Source: Pleodorina starrii (Eukaryota > Chlorophyta > Chlorophyceae > Chlamydomonadales > Volvocaceae). From it: a stretch of 64,000 nucleotides of DNA. The notes beneath the pieces are model-generated. The model did not search any database, was not told the DNA's origin, and saw only the letters and a list, made by a program, of their open reading frames with translations. This document shows positions 44,005 through 55,169 of the stretch, piece by piece; the stretch's first letter is position 1; every line of letters begins with the position of its first letter. Where the stretch lies: the NCBI GenBank assembly GCA_030267565.1, contig BRXU01000025.1, positions 851,501 through 915,500 on the forward strand, in the 5' to 3' direction. The position numbers and the translations under genes are program-made.

Positions 44005-47000
44005 GGCAGGGGGGGGGGTGGAAAGGGGGAGAAGTATATGAGGAAGAGGAGGAGGTGGAGGAGGAGGAGGAGGAGGAGGAGGGGAATTAGCTTGGCCCAC
44101 CTCCGTCCCTTTGCTGCGCCTCTCCTTTTTTGAACTTCCCTCCCTCCCTCCCTCCCTCCCTCCCTCGCCCCCCCCCACCCACCCCATACACCCAACACAC
44201 CCCACCCACCTGTCGCCGCTGTTCCTCGCCGCCTCCAGCCGCTCCGCCAGCGCCGCCAGAAAGGCCGCCGCCAGGTCCTGAGCATCCGCCTGCGCCGCCA
44301 CCGCCGACACGAACGCAGCGGCCACAGCCGCAAACTGATCCGAGGCGCGAGGACCCGACTCGGCGGCCTGGGGGGCAGCACGTGGGCAGGGCAGGGCGGG
44401 GGAGGGCGGCACGTGGGCAAGGCAGGACGGGGCAGGGCAGCAAGGACGGGGTAAACAACAAAGGGGCGAACCGCAGCGGGGGAGCCTGCCCTTCTGGCCA
44501 CCTGGCTCCACACAGCCGCCAACAGAGGTGTGTGGCTACAGCCCCACCACTACCAGCGAAGCCACACCACCCACCCACACGAACACACCACAAGCCAATG
44601 CCCCCGCCTCCGCCACCACCAAACCCTAAAACCCTAAACCCCACACCTTAACACCCGACACCCGTGCTCACCCCCAGGATCTGCGCTGCCACCGCCTCCG
44701 AAACCAGCCTCCGGCCCTGATTGCGGTACAGCTCCGCCACGTCACGTGAGATGGGCTGCAGGTTGGCCTCCGCGAGTCTTTGGAGGCAGAGGGCAGCCGG
44801 TGGTGGTGGGGGGGTGGGGGTGGTGGGGGTGGTGGGGATGGTGGTGGTGGTGGTGGTGGTGGGGGTGGTGGTGGGGGTGGCGGTGGTGGTGGTGGCGGTG
44901 GTGGTGGATGGGCCGGGGCATGGGGTCGGGTGTAAAAGGATGTACAGAAGTTGGCAAGGACGTGAACAGGCAAGGCAAAGGGAAGGGAAAGGGCGTAGTG
45001 GCTAGTGGGGATGGGCGCCCAGGACGTGAGAGGGGGTTGGGGCGTGGGAACCAGGGGGACCTGCCGCCATTCGGTTTTTCCGCCCACCTGTTGATAAGGC
45101 CCGTCACCCGCCTACCTGTTGATAAGGCCCGTCACCCGCCCACCTGTTGATAAGGCCCGTCACCCGCCCACCTGTTGATAAGGCCCGTCACCCGCCCACC
45201 TGTTGATAAGGCCCGTCACCCGCCCACCTGTTGATAAGGCCCGTCACCCGCCCACCTGTTGATAAGGCCCGTCACCCGCCTACCTGTTGATAAGGCCCGT
45301 CACCCGCCTACCTGTTGATAAGGCCCGTCACCCGCCCACCTGTTGATAAGGCCCGTCACCCGCCCACCTGTTGATAAGGCCCGTCACCCGCCTACCTGTT
45401 GATAAGGCCCGTCACCCGCCTACCTGTTGATAAGGCCCGTCACCCGCCTACCTGTTGATAAGGCCCGTCACCCGCCTACCTGTTGATAAGGCCCGTCACC
45501 CGCCCACCTGTTGATAAGGCCCGTCACCCGCCTACCTGTTGATAAGGCCCGTCACCCGCCCACCTGTTGATAAGGCCCGTCACCCGCCCACCTGTTGATA
45601 AGGCCCGTCACCCGCCTACCTGTTGATAAGGCCCGTCACCCGCCTACCTGTTGATAAGGCCCGTCACCCGCCCACCTGTTGATAAGGCCCGTCACCCGCC
45701 CACCTGTTGATAAGGCCCGTCACCCGCCTACCTGTTGATAAGGCCCGTCACCCGCCCACCTGTTGATAAGGCCCGTCACCCGCCCACCTGTTGATAAGGC
45801 CCGTCACCCGCCCACCTGTTGATAAGGCCCGTCACCCGCCTACCTGTTGATAAGGCCCGTCACCCGCCTACCTGTTGATAAGGCCCGTCACCCGCCCACC
45901 TGTTGATAAGGCCCGTCACCCGCCCACCTGTTGATAAGGCCCGTCACCCGCCTACCTGTTGATAAGGCCCGTCACCCGCCCACCTGTTGATAAGGCCCGT
46001 CACCCGCCCACCTGTTGATAAGGCCCGTCACCCGCCCGCCCACCTGTTGATAAGGCCCGTCACCCGCCTACCTGTTGATAAGGCCCGTCACCCGCCTACC
46101 TGTTGATAAGGCCCGTCACCCGCCGCTCCACCTGCACGCGGGCCGCATCCGCATCGGAGGCACCGCCGCCGCCGCCGCCAGCACCCGCAGCGGCAGCGGC
46201 AAGCTGTGCCCGCAGTGCCGGCGGCACGTACTTTTGCCCGGCACCTGCTGCACCTGCTGCTGCACCTGCACCTGCTGCTGCTGCTGCTGTCGTTCCACTC
46301 CTTGGGCCCCGGACATCCTCCTCCTCCTCGCCCTCGTCCTCCTCGCCCTCGTCCTCCTCCTCGTCCTCCTCCTCGCCATCCTCACTGCTGGTGCCCTGCT
46401 CCTGCTCCTCGTCGTCATTTCCGCTGTCATCGGCTTCGGCGTCGTCACCGTCATCCTCGCTCTCCCCCGCTCCTGCGTCCTCCGGATCCTCCTCCTCCCC
46501 GGCGCCCTCATCGATGTCCGAGTCCGACCCCATCAGGTGGCCGTACATGTCATAACCGTCCTCCTCCTCCTCCTCCTCGCCATCCTCCTCCTCCTCCTCC
46601 TCCGCCCCATCACCACTGTCCACGCCCATCTCGTCCTCCTCCTCGCCCTCCTCCTCGCCCTCCTCCTCCTCCCCCTCAGAGTCAGAGTCGGATCCAAAGC
46701 CGTACACGCCACGTTGCTCCTCCTCCAGCTCTTCATCGTCGTCCCCATCCTCCTCTCTGTCGCCCTCCCTTGGATTGATACCAAAGAACTCGAGCTCCTC
46801 ATCCGACTCGCGATCCAAAAGCTCCGCTGCCTTCCTCTCCGCCGCAGCCACGCTGGCAGGCTGCGAGCCGGCCTTCAGACCAGCCTTGGGGCCGCCGGCT
46901 ACTCCTGCTGCTGCTGAGAGAAGTGCACCGCCTGCGGCGCCGCCGCTGGATCCAGATCCGGATTTGGCCAGCAGGTCTGCAGCCTCCCGGCGGCCGTCTG

Positions 47001-48671
47001 GATCCAGATATTTGGGCAGCAAGGATCCGGATCCAGCTGACAGGTAGCCCATGAGCTTATCCATGCCGTCCAGGGCATCCTGTGCAACAGAAACCGTTGG
47101 ACGAGCGGCTGGCTTGCTGGCTGTTAAGGACAGCTAGGACGGCTAGGATAGCTGGGGGAGGGGGAGGGGCGCGGCCGGCGGTTTGGGGGTGTTGGTCGTA
47201 ATGGTGGCTTCTGCGCTCGGGTCGCCAGGGCAGAGGCGATGCCTGGCAGGGACCGAAACCTTTTTCCCCCGCTCTCGGAATATATCAGCTTAGGGCGGAT
47301 GCCGCAGCGCCACCTACCGACCCACCGACCCACCCGCTGCCGGTCCCGGCCCGGGTTCACCCGACCTCACCTTTTTGCTCTTGCCCAGCTTCTTTGCGAG
47401 TCGGGCCTGCAGACATACCAGCAGTGGGACAATGCAGTCCAGGGGGGTTACGGATGGTGGGTGCCGTTTTCTTAGCCGTCTGGGGCATGGCACACGACTA
47501 TCGGTGAGGGAGGCGGCCGACCCGTGGGTCATCGTTACTTCATCGGCTAAACACCCTCCCTGGAGCGCACGCACGCGCGCACCTGCAGTCGCAGCTCCTC
47601 CATGAACGCCTCCCGTCCGTTGCGGCTCTCCCAACCGTCAACCAACAGCTCATGGAACTTGGTTTTGGAGCTCGTGCCGGCCGAGCCGCCAGATCCAGAT
47701 CCAGATCCGGATCTTCTCCCGGATCCTGGCGCGGATCCGGATCCGGATCCTGCCTGTAGCCGCTGCTTCATGGCCGCCAGCGTCCGGGTCAGGCCGCCGC
47801 CGCTGCTGCCGCCGACCCGCGGGTCAGCGCCGCCGCCGCCGCCGGCGTCGGCGTCGCGTGACACGGCGCGCCGCTTGGCGGGGCGTTGCTCTCCGACGCC
47901 CTTGTCCTGTGCAGGAGCAGCGCAGGGGTCAAAAAGGAAGATATCGCAGCGAAGGGGCGGAGACAGCGTAAGCGAGGGGTAGCCGCCGAGCCGGCCGAGC
48001 CGCCGAGCCCAGCGGCCGAGCCGACCCAGCCCCAAGCGGACCCCAAGGGGGCCCCCTCTCAACGCGCTCCAGGGTGGGTGCGTCTCCCTGGGCGCCCCAG
48101 GCAGCCAGCTCACACACACAGGCCCCAGGAGCCACCCGCAGCTCACACGCAGGCCTGCTTCGACAGTGTGAAGCTGTCGGCAACCGGCAGCCGCAAGACG
48201 CGCCACAGCGACGCAGCATCGAAGACCGAAGAGCGAGCCATCCTAGGGGAGAAGGGGACCCACCTGACGGGATCGCGTGTCTCCGGTAGGCGCGTCCGTC
48301 CGCTCATCCGCGGCTCGCCGCTTGAGACTGCCGCCGCCGCCGCCAGCCGAGCCGGCGGCGGCGCCGCTGCCGCCGAACGAACGACCGCCGCGGCCGCCGG
48401 CGTCTCTCCCGCGGCCGCGTGTCCGACCTGGAAAGCCAGAGCCGCCGCCGCCGCCGCCGCGGCCTCTGTATCCGCGGGCCGGGCTGCCGCCGCCGCCGCC
48501 GCCAGAGCTTCCGTCTCCACCAAGCTCCCGTATCAACGCTGAGGGGAGTGCAGGGCCGCGCCCCTGCCGGCCGCCGCCGCGGCCACGACCATAGCCCCCT
48601 CCGTTGAACGAGGAGCGGCCGCGTTGGCCGCTTCTGCCGCGGCCACCGCCGCGTCTATCGCTGCCGTACAT
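38763..48671 (-). CDS. NOM1: nucleolar MIF4G-MA3 protein, NOM1/SGD1 family
   Basis: Sixteen exons give a closed frame of about 1,141 residues: 48671-48264, 47906-47583, 47406-47371, 47079-46100, 44777-44672, 44367-44210, 43958-43811, 43492-43401, 43118-42801, 42471-42254, 41912-41868, 41026-40814, 40355-40269, 39945-39861, 39509-39476, 38936-38763. The N-terminus is RG/RGG-rich and nucleolar-like. A long Glu/Asp/Ser region precedes QKYVPPALR, the family's hallmark. MIF4G repeats follow (GLINRLAEANLQPISRDVAE, NLVTLLAYCYSAGL). AQRMNTDARRAVFVAIMGSE is highly typical of NOM1, and an MA3 domain (REIVRVLVDCCLGEKAWNPY, MQYCLWDKLKEVE) comes next. NOM1/Sgd1 proteins serve small-subunit rRNA processing and recruit protein phosphatase 1 in animals. 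CWC22 shares MIF4G-MA3 but lacks the KYVPP motif. A TGTAA sits about 420 bases past the stop, close to the next gene's start. Confidence 0.88.
41128..41800 (-). repeat. 32-bp minisatellite with GACCCATGGGTC palindrome in NOM1 intron
   Basis: About 20 head-to-tail copies of a 32-bp unit (TGCTGGACCGACCCATGGGT, then CGCCGCCCTAGG) fill most of the intron between the exons at 41912-41868 and 41026-40814. A longer variant has CTAGAGCTAGACC in place of CTGGACC, and CGCCGCC alternates with CACCACC. Each unit contains two palindromes, CGACCCATGGGTCG and CCTAGG. The variants are interspersed, as expected from unequal exchange. Confidence 0.93.
43310..43373 (-). repeat. degenerate TTTTAGGG-type tract in NOM1 intron
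   Basis: In transcript sense this reads GGGTTTTAGGGTTTCAGAAG followed by several GAGGTTTTA units. It begins about 27 bases after the donor of the exon ending at 43401. TTTTAGGG is the Chlamydomonas telomere unit, here in a short internal, partly decayed tract. Confidence 0.75.
44619..44642 (-). repeat. TTTAGGGTTTTAGGG tract in NOM1 intron
   Basis: In transcript sense GGGTTTAGGGTTTTAGGG lies about 28 bases after the donor of the exon ending at 44672. It is one of several telomere-like tracts in a similar position. Confidence 0.85.
44805..44930 (+). repeat. GGTGGTGGGG-rich tract in NOM1 intron
   Basis: A run of GGTGGTGGTGGGGGTGG-type units just upstream, in transcript sense, of the exon starting at 44777. 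The transcript carries the C/A-rich strand, so G-quadruplex potential is on the template strand. Confidence 0.85.
45083..46123 (-). repeat. 28-bp minisatellite repeating an exon end and 5' splice site
   Basis: About 37 head-to-tail copies of a 28-bp unit occupy the 5' part of the NOM1 intron after the exon ending at 46100. In transcript sense each unit reads TGACGGGCCTTATCAACAG followed by GTRGGCGGG. The first copy is the actual end of the exon (codons for VTGLINR) with its donor GTAGGC, and every later copy repeats both. The only common variation is A or G in GTRGGC. One unit near 46030 has four extra bases. The acceptor CTCCAAAG before 44777 restores GLINRLAEANLQ only from a donor that adds no repeat unit. 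Confidence 0.95.
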
Positions 48672-51113
48672 GGTCCGTCAGCTCAGTTCGAGCTGTCAAA
48701 CCCTTGTCGTAACAAGACTAAAACATGAGCTACGTGTGGCTGGGCTAAAGGCAAATCGAGAAATTACCGCTGGCTGTGATGGTGTCGATTAAACGGAACC
48801 ACCCCGTTTGGCTTGTAAATTTTTTTGATTCCTGGCAAATGACACAAGATCGTGATCATAAAAAATGAAAATATTTGGTCTGCCTCCCTTTTTGCTAAAG
48901 CGCAGGACGTGCCGCCAACAGTCCAGCCGCCAGAGTGCTCTCTAAACTGTAAGGGGTCCACGATAATTCACAAAACGTTCAATTGTTGTGGGTGAATTTT
49001 ACTCTTCATTGTTCAAGAATATGAGCTGTAAGGACTCATTACTCACGCCGTACAGGAATTCGCATCGGCACCGTTCTGCCTGAATAATGCGTTTGGTGTT
49101 TACCTATTGCTCATAGCGCCTTGCCAACGACAACTTTATTTATGAACTGAATTGTGGTGAAATATTGGACTAGCGCAAACCGCTTAACTAGTGTTATAAG
49201 CTCTAACAGCACCGCGCAACGTACCATTAATCGTACAAAGCCTCATATCTAGAAGAGTTACATTTTCTTAATATTTACAGCTAAAGGCGCTCCATGAAGC
49301 TGGGTTGAACTTGCCCCAAGGAAAGCCTTTGACGACAAGCCAAACTTCAAGCTCAAGGTGCGGCAGCTTATGCATCGTCATGAGCATTTGTGGTAGACAC
49401 TGGTATGGACATGGTGTGAGCAGAGCGTTTCTGACAGACCACGAGGCCACATTCCTTTCGGTTATGCCCGTGGCTGATCCTGCGTGGGGGCGTCGCTAGC
49501 ATAGTTGATCTGCAATCTACATGTGTGAGTTCATCAAAACTGAGGCTGCTCGGTTACTGGTCCGGTTTCCAATCACTCGGGAGGCGGGCGGCACGGGGCG
49601 CTGCCGCAGAGGCAACGGCTTGCCTTGCTCAAGCATCGAACCCTTAAGCCGACTCTCGGCCAAAATGGGACAATGCCGGCAGAATTCTGCGCCGAGAGGT
49701 GCCGGTGCCGGCGCCGATAGCGGTTCGTTCCGTCATCGGAAGCCTCCGAGGATGTCGCCACCCTACCACGTGATGCCTCACTGCAACGGATTGGGCTTGT
49801 ACAAATCCGGGGCCTAGGAGCGACAAGTGCGGGCCACTCATACACTGGTTTCCGCGCATGCTTCCTTTACACCTTGATTTCTCCCCCACCTTGGGGCCCC
49901 CTCCCATACAAAACCTCGGCGTACATTGCTTACCCCAACCCACCCACCAGCTTGTGCCTCCTCCCACCCCCGTCGACCCCCCTCCCCGGCGAACAGGTGC
50001 CGCCTACACATCAATGTGCCGCAGCTCCGGACAGGCAGCAGCTGCGCTCCGTGACACCATCACAACCACCACAACCGCCACAACCGCTACAACCACCACC
50101 TCTCTGCCGTACCCCATAGCCCTGACCTTCGAGCCAGCGGCCACCGCCGCCGCTGCCCCTCCCGCCGCCACCGCCCCGGAGGCGGCGGCGGCCTGAGGCG
50201 CCGCCGCCGCCCCGGCCGTCAATGGGGCGAGCGCACGCCGTTCGTACCGTCGTCTACGGCAGCAGCAGCAGCAGCAGTAGAGGCATCAGCAGCGGCTGTG
50301 GAGAGGAGACGGCTGTAGCGGGCCGCCTGCGGACGTGAGGGACGTAGAGGCGCAAAATCCCAAGCGCCGGCTTTTTGCGGGCCTTATTGCTGAGGCTTTT
50401 TTTGGAGTGGGGAGTTTTCGAGGCGTTGCGAGGGTGACAGAAGCCGGAGAGCACTGAAGATCTGGTAGTGGCGACGGCCTGGTGGCGACGGCAGCAGCAG
50501 CAACAGCAACAGCAGGAGCAGAAGCAGAAACAGAGCTTCATCAGCGGCGTGACACGGGAGCAGTCAGTTGTGTGAGACGTGTGACGTCCAGTCCCCTCTG
50601 GGGGGCCATCCGGAGCTTTTATAAAAACCCAACCAACAAAAAAAACGTGTACGACACCCTGCCGTACTGTGAACGTACGGCAGTGCGTGCGCACATTCTT
50701 GTTGACAATATTCGCCTGCGCGTGAGGTGGTCGTACTGCGGAGGCAGTTGGCGACAGCTGCGGGCCGCACGTGTGGTACATCGCGCGCCGGTTGGGTTTT
50801 GGGTGCCGTACCGTACTGTGCCGTACCTCACACGCGCGGGCTCTTCCCGAGCCGGCGACGAACACAGCGCGGGGCAGCGCCGGAGGCGACGACAGGTGGA
50901 CGGAAGACATCGGCAGGAGTGTACGGACGTAGTAGCAGCGGAGTACGGCAACAGAGCGCAGTGGGGGTCGGGCGGCAGCAGCAGCAGCTCTCCTCGCCCC
51001 GGCGCGCGTGTGTGTGTGACCGACCGAGGGAACCTCGGCCGTTGTCGGTTGTTGGTTGAGGCTAACAGTAGAAAGCAGCGAGACGGCGACCCGGCGGCAT
51101 TGACGACGGAGCC
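48672..51113. other. divergent intergenic region between NOM1 and EF-hand gene
   Basis: NOM1 starts leftward at 48671 and the EF-hand gene starts rightward at 51114, so both promoters should lie here. 48700-49300 is AT-richer. 49990-50220 is CAC/GCC-rich and 50250-50520 has CAG/CAA runs. Several frames are open but none has a motif or linked exons, so I call no gene. 50640-51110 probably holds the EF-hand gene's 5' untranslated region. Confidence 0.45.
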
Positions 51114-54100
51114 ATGCCGCCGCCTACACTGGGGGCAGCGGACCGGCTGCTTTCCTTTTACGGCAATGAGTTGTTGGCGCGTTCCGGCACGCTGGCGTCG
51201 GTCAAGTCGTTCGGCAGCCAGGCCAGGTACGACATGCCAGGCTGGGCTAGTACGGCAAAGTACGGTGCGGGAGTACGGCAAAGTACGACAGGCAATGTCG
51301 AATTAAGCGGTGAGGCGAGCATTTTGGGGGGTTGGGGGTGGGGGTGGGGTAGAGGCGTGACGTCCCGTTCATGTCCGGCCCACGCCTCTGCCATCTCCTG
51401 CGCCCCACGCTCTGCAAATCTGGCCACCCCCTCGATTTTGCCCTGACCCTTTCCCTCCCCTTCCCATGGGGCCGCCCGCGTTTCGCCTGTTTTCTTTCTT
51501 CGTGTGTGTGTATATGTGTGTGTGTGTGTTTTGCCACCGGCCACAGCGCCTCCCAATCGGTGGTTGGCGGTGTCGCTGGTACGGCAGACGGCGGCGGGCG
51601 GCCCGACGGCAACGACGTCGTGATTGACCCCTACGAACTCAATTCATCGGATCTCGAGTCCTCGTCAGAATCCGGGTTCGAATCCGACGGGGGGCAGCAG
51701 GAAATTTCGGAGCCCGGCGACGGCGACTCAACCGACTGGTCGGCGTCGGGGTACGGCGATCCGGACGAATTCGGCAAGCCGCCGCCCGACGGCCCCGATG
51801 ACGGCAGGGCAGTGCTCCGCAGCGCCGGCGGCGGCGGCGGCGCCGCCGCCGCCGCGTCGCGCTCGCGCGTGAGCAGCGCCGCCGGCTTATCGGTCAAATC
51901 GCGAGGCAGCGGCACCGCCGGCCCGGGTCGCGATTTTCTGTCGGTACGCTCTCGCGCCAGCGTTATCAGCATTCCTGATGGTGCCGGCGGCGCCGCCGCC
52001 GCCGGCCGCCGCGCCGGCGGCGGCTCCGTTTCCAACTTCAACTCCTTCAAGTCTCGCGCAAGCGCAAGCACCATCCGCAGCAGCGGCGGCGTCGCCGCCG
52101 CCACCGACCCACGGGTCAGCGGCGGCGCGGGACGGGCCCTCATCTCCTTCAAGAAGCGCGCCAGCAGCATTGGCGGCGCCGCCGCCGCTGCGGCGCCGTC
52201 GGTCAAGTCCCGCGTGAGCAGCGTCCGCGGCGCAGTCGCCGGCGGCGGCGGCGGCCGCGACCTGGCGGAGTCGTACAGGTCCCGTGCCAGCGGCGGCGGC
52301 GGCGGCGGCGGCGCGATGTCGGTTGGCGGCGGTTCCAGCAGGGTTACCGTGCAGCGCGCCGCGACGGCGCCGAACACGGCCAAAAATCGACTTAGCGGCA
52401 AGAATGTACGGCGGCGGCTACTTCGCCGCCGAGGATGGGACTTTGATCTGACGCCTGGGGAGGTGAGGACGAGGGGCAGAGGGCGGGTTTTAGGGTTTAG
52501 GGTTTTAAGGTTTTAGGGTTTTACAGCCCAGAGGGCGGGGTAATAAAGAGGATACCGCAGGGACGGGAGGAACCGCAACATCTCCCATGCGTAGCCGGAG
52601 AACGCGGGAGTGAGTGAAAGGCGGCAATGCTGCTTGTTGCAGCAACCCTGGGGAGGGGGGAGGGAAGGAGGAGGGGCGCCCTGCGCTCTCTGACCCCGTC
52701 TCAACCGGAGCCTCCTGCTTATGCGTCGGTGACTTCTTCCGTTTCCAGTACCAGCCAGTACTGCGGTACGGCATCCGTACATGCTGTCGTTCGTGCCGTA
52801 CTGCCGTTCCATTCTGGTCGCCCTCGTTCCGAAACCACCATCTGGATCCCCGTACTGCAGATCGACTTCCAGCTCGGTCGCCATCTGCCGGACGTGCTCA
52901 CCCGCCCGCAGCCAACGGTCAACTCGGAGGTATGTACGACAGTGTACGACACGGGAGGACGATGCCGCGAGCTTACTGACTCACTCACTCGCTCTCACAC
53001 TCACTCGCTCTCACACTCACTCGCTCTCTCACTCACACTCACACTCACTCGCTCTCTCACTCACACTCACACTCACTCGCTCTCTCACTCACACTCACAC
53101 TCACTCGCTCTCTCACTCACACTCACACTCACTCGCTCTCTCACTCGCTCGCTCTCTCACTCGCTCGCTCTCTCACTCATTCGCTCTCTTACTCACTCAC
53201 TCGTTCATTGCCTGGCTCACTCGCCTACCCGCTCGACCAATCACTTGACATTTTATCTCACTTACTCGCTGACTCATTCGACCACTCACTCCCTCGCTCG
53301 CTCTCACTCACCCCCTTGCTCTCACTCACCCCCTCGCTCTCACTCACTCACTCGCCCGCCCGCCCGCCCGCCCGCCCGCCCGCCCGCCGCCTCCGCCGCT
53401 CGCCGCAGGACGAAGAGGCGTCGGAGGGCAACGGCAGCAGCGGCGGCGGCGACGACGACGGATCTCTGTCGGCGGGCGGCGACGAACCACCGCCGGGACC
53501 CGCCCTGGACGCGGTGAGGCGGGCAGCCGTAAGGGTTTTAGGGTTTTAGGGTCCGTCCGTCCGTAGCCGTAGCCGTAGCGCCTCTAGTGAAACTAGAGAA
53601 GCGGAGGCCTTACCCCTCTCAATTGGTGTCCGTCCGTCCGTCCGTCCGTCCGTCCGTCTGTCCGCCTGCGGGGCTGGGCTCCGGGGAACCCGGTCAAACA
53701 CGTCCTCCCTCCCTCCCTGCCTCCCTGCCTCCCCCCCTGCCCGCCCTCAGATCAAGTCGTACGCCAAGGAGCGCGCCCCCGAGGTGCTGTGGAGTGAGCG
53801 GCTGCGCTCCGCCAAGCTAACGGCGCGGGCCACGGGTCAGACGGTGACGGTGCGGGGGCGGCTGGACCGCAAGCGCCGAAGAGAGCTGGCTAGAAAGGTG
53901 GGATAGGGGGTGGGGAGGTGGGGTTGGAGTTGGTTGGGGGGTGGGGAGGTTGGGGGGGGGTTGGGAAGGTGTGGGAAGGTGGAAGCGGGGTGGGGAAAGC
54001 CGGGATGAGGCGAGAGAGCCGGGCTGCGGTGCAGGGGCTGCAGGGCCGCCGCCGCGGCCACCCCACCCACCCACCCACCTACCCGGCCCATCTAACGGTA

Positions 54101-55132
54101 CTCTCCCCGGCCCGCCCCGCCCCGCCCCGTTCCACCGTTTCGGCCTCATCGGTTATATCCCACTTTTCCCATATCCCACTTTTCCCAAGACCGCCGCCCC
54201 CCCCCCCAAGCCCCATCTACCTGAACCGCCAACCCGCCCCATTCCCCGCCCCAACTACCCTCTCCGCCCCATCTGCCCCCGCCTCCCCACCCCAGATTCA
54301 AAAGTGGGACAATCGCGAGTGGTTTGCCAGCCGCAAGCGCACCCCTCCCGCCCCTCCGCTGCACCCCGCCGTCGTCCGCGTCATCGAGCAGTGGTTTGCA
54401 CTGGTGGACGATGACGGCAGCGGCACCCTGGACCACAGCGAGCTACTGGCGGCGCTACGGGTGAGAAATGAGGGTTTTAGGGTTTTAAGGTTTTAGGTTT
54501 TTAAGGGTATTTAAGGGTTTAGGGACTTCTCTTCTCCTCATCTCCTCGGGTTGTCTTGACCCCTCCCCCTCCCTTCCCCCCGTTCCCCCCCTCTCCTCAC
54601 CTCCCCCCAGGCCTCCAACGTGCCCGTATCCCCGGACAACATTAACGAGATGATCAATCTGATGGATCTGGACGGCGACGGAGTCATCAATTGGAAGGAG
54701 TTTGAGACGTTCTTCATGTGGGTGTGTGTGTGGGGGGGTGGGGGTGTGGGGGGGTTGTGTGTGTGGTGTTGGGTTGGGTGTGTGTGGGTTGGGTGTGTGT
54801 TGGGGGGAGGGGGGTGGAAAGGGCGGGTTGCTCAATTGCTCTTGCTGGGTTGCTGACGTGTGTCCCCCTCTCCCCCTCTCTGCCTCTCCCTCCCTCTCTG
54901 TCTCCCTTTCTGTCTCCCTCCCTCTCTGCCTCTCCCTGTCTTTCTCACGCACACAGACACACCCACACGCCCGCTCTGTCCCCTTCGTTTTGTTGACTTT
55001 GCTGGTTTGCTGACCACCGGGTACCTCCTTCTTCCCCACCACCCCCACCCCCACCATCCCCACCACCCCCACCACCACCCCACCACCACCCCCACCACCC
55101 CCACCCCCCCCCCACCACCACCACTCTACCCC

Positions 55133-55169
<37 letters not shown>

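Noticed and set aside
45083..46123. CRISPR-like array of 28-bp direct repeats
   Set aside because: There are no unique spacers between units, and the array lies in a eukaryotic intron. It is a minisatellite.
46096..47064. Translation of the NOM1 exon straight into the 28-bp array
   Set aside because: The stop follows soon after the donor, while splicing at GTAGGC to 44777 restores the conserved GLINRLAEANLQ.
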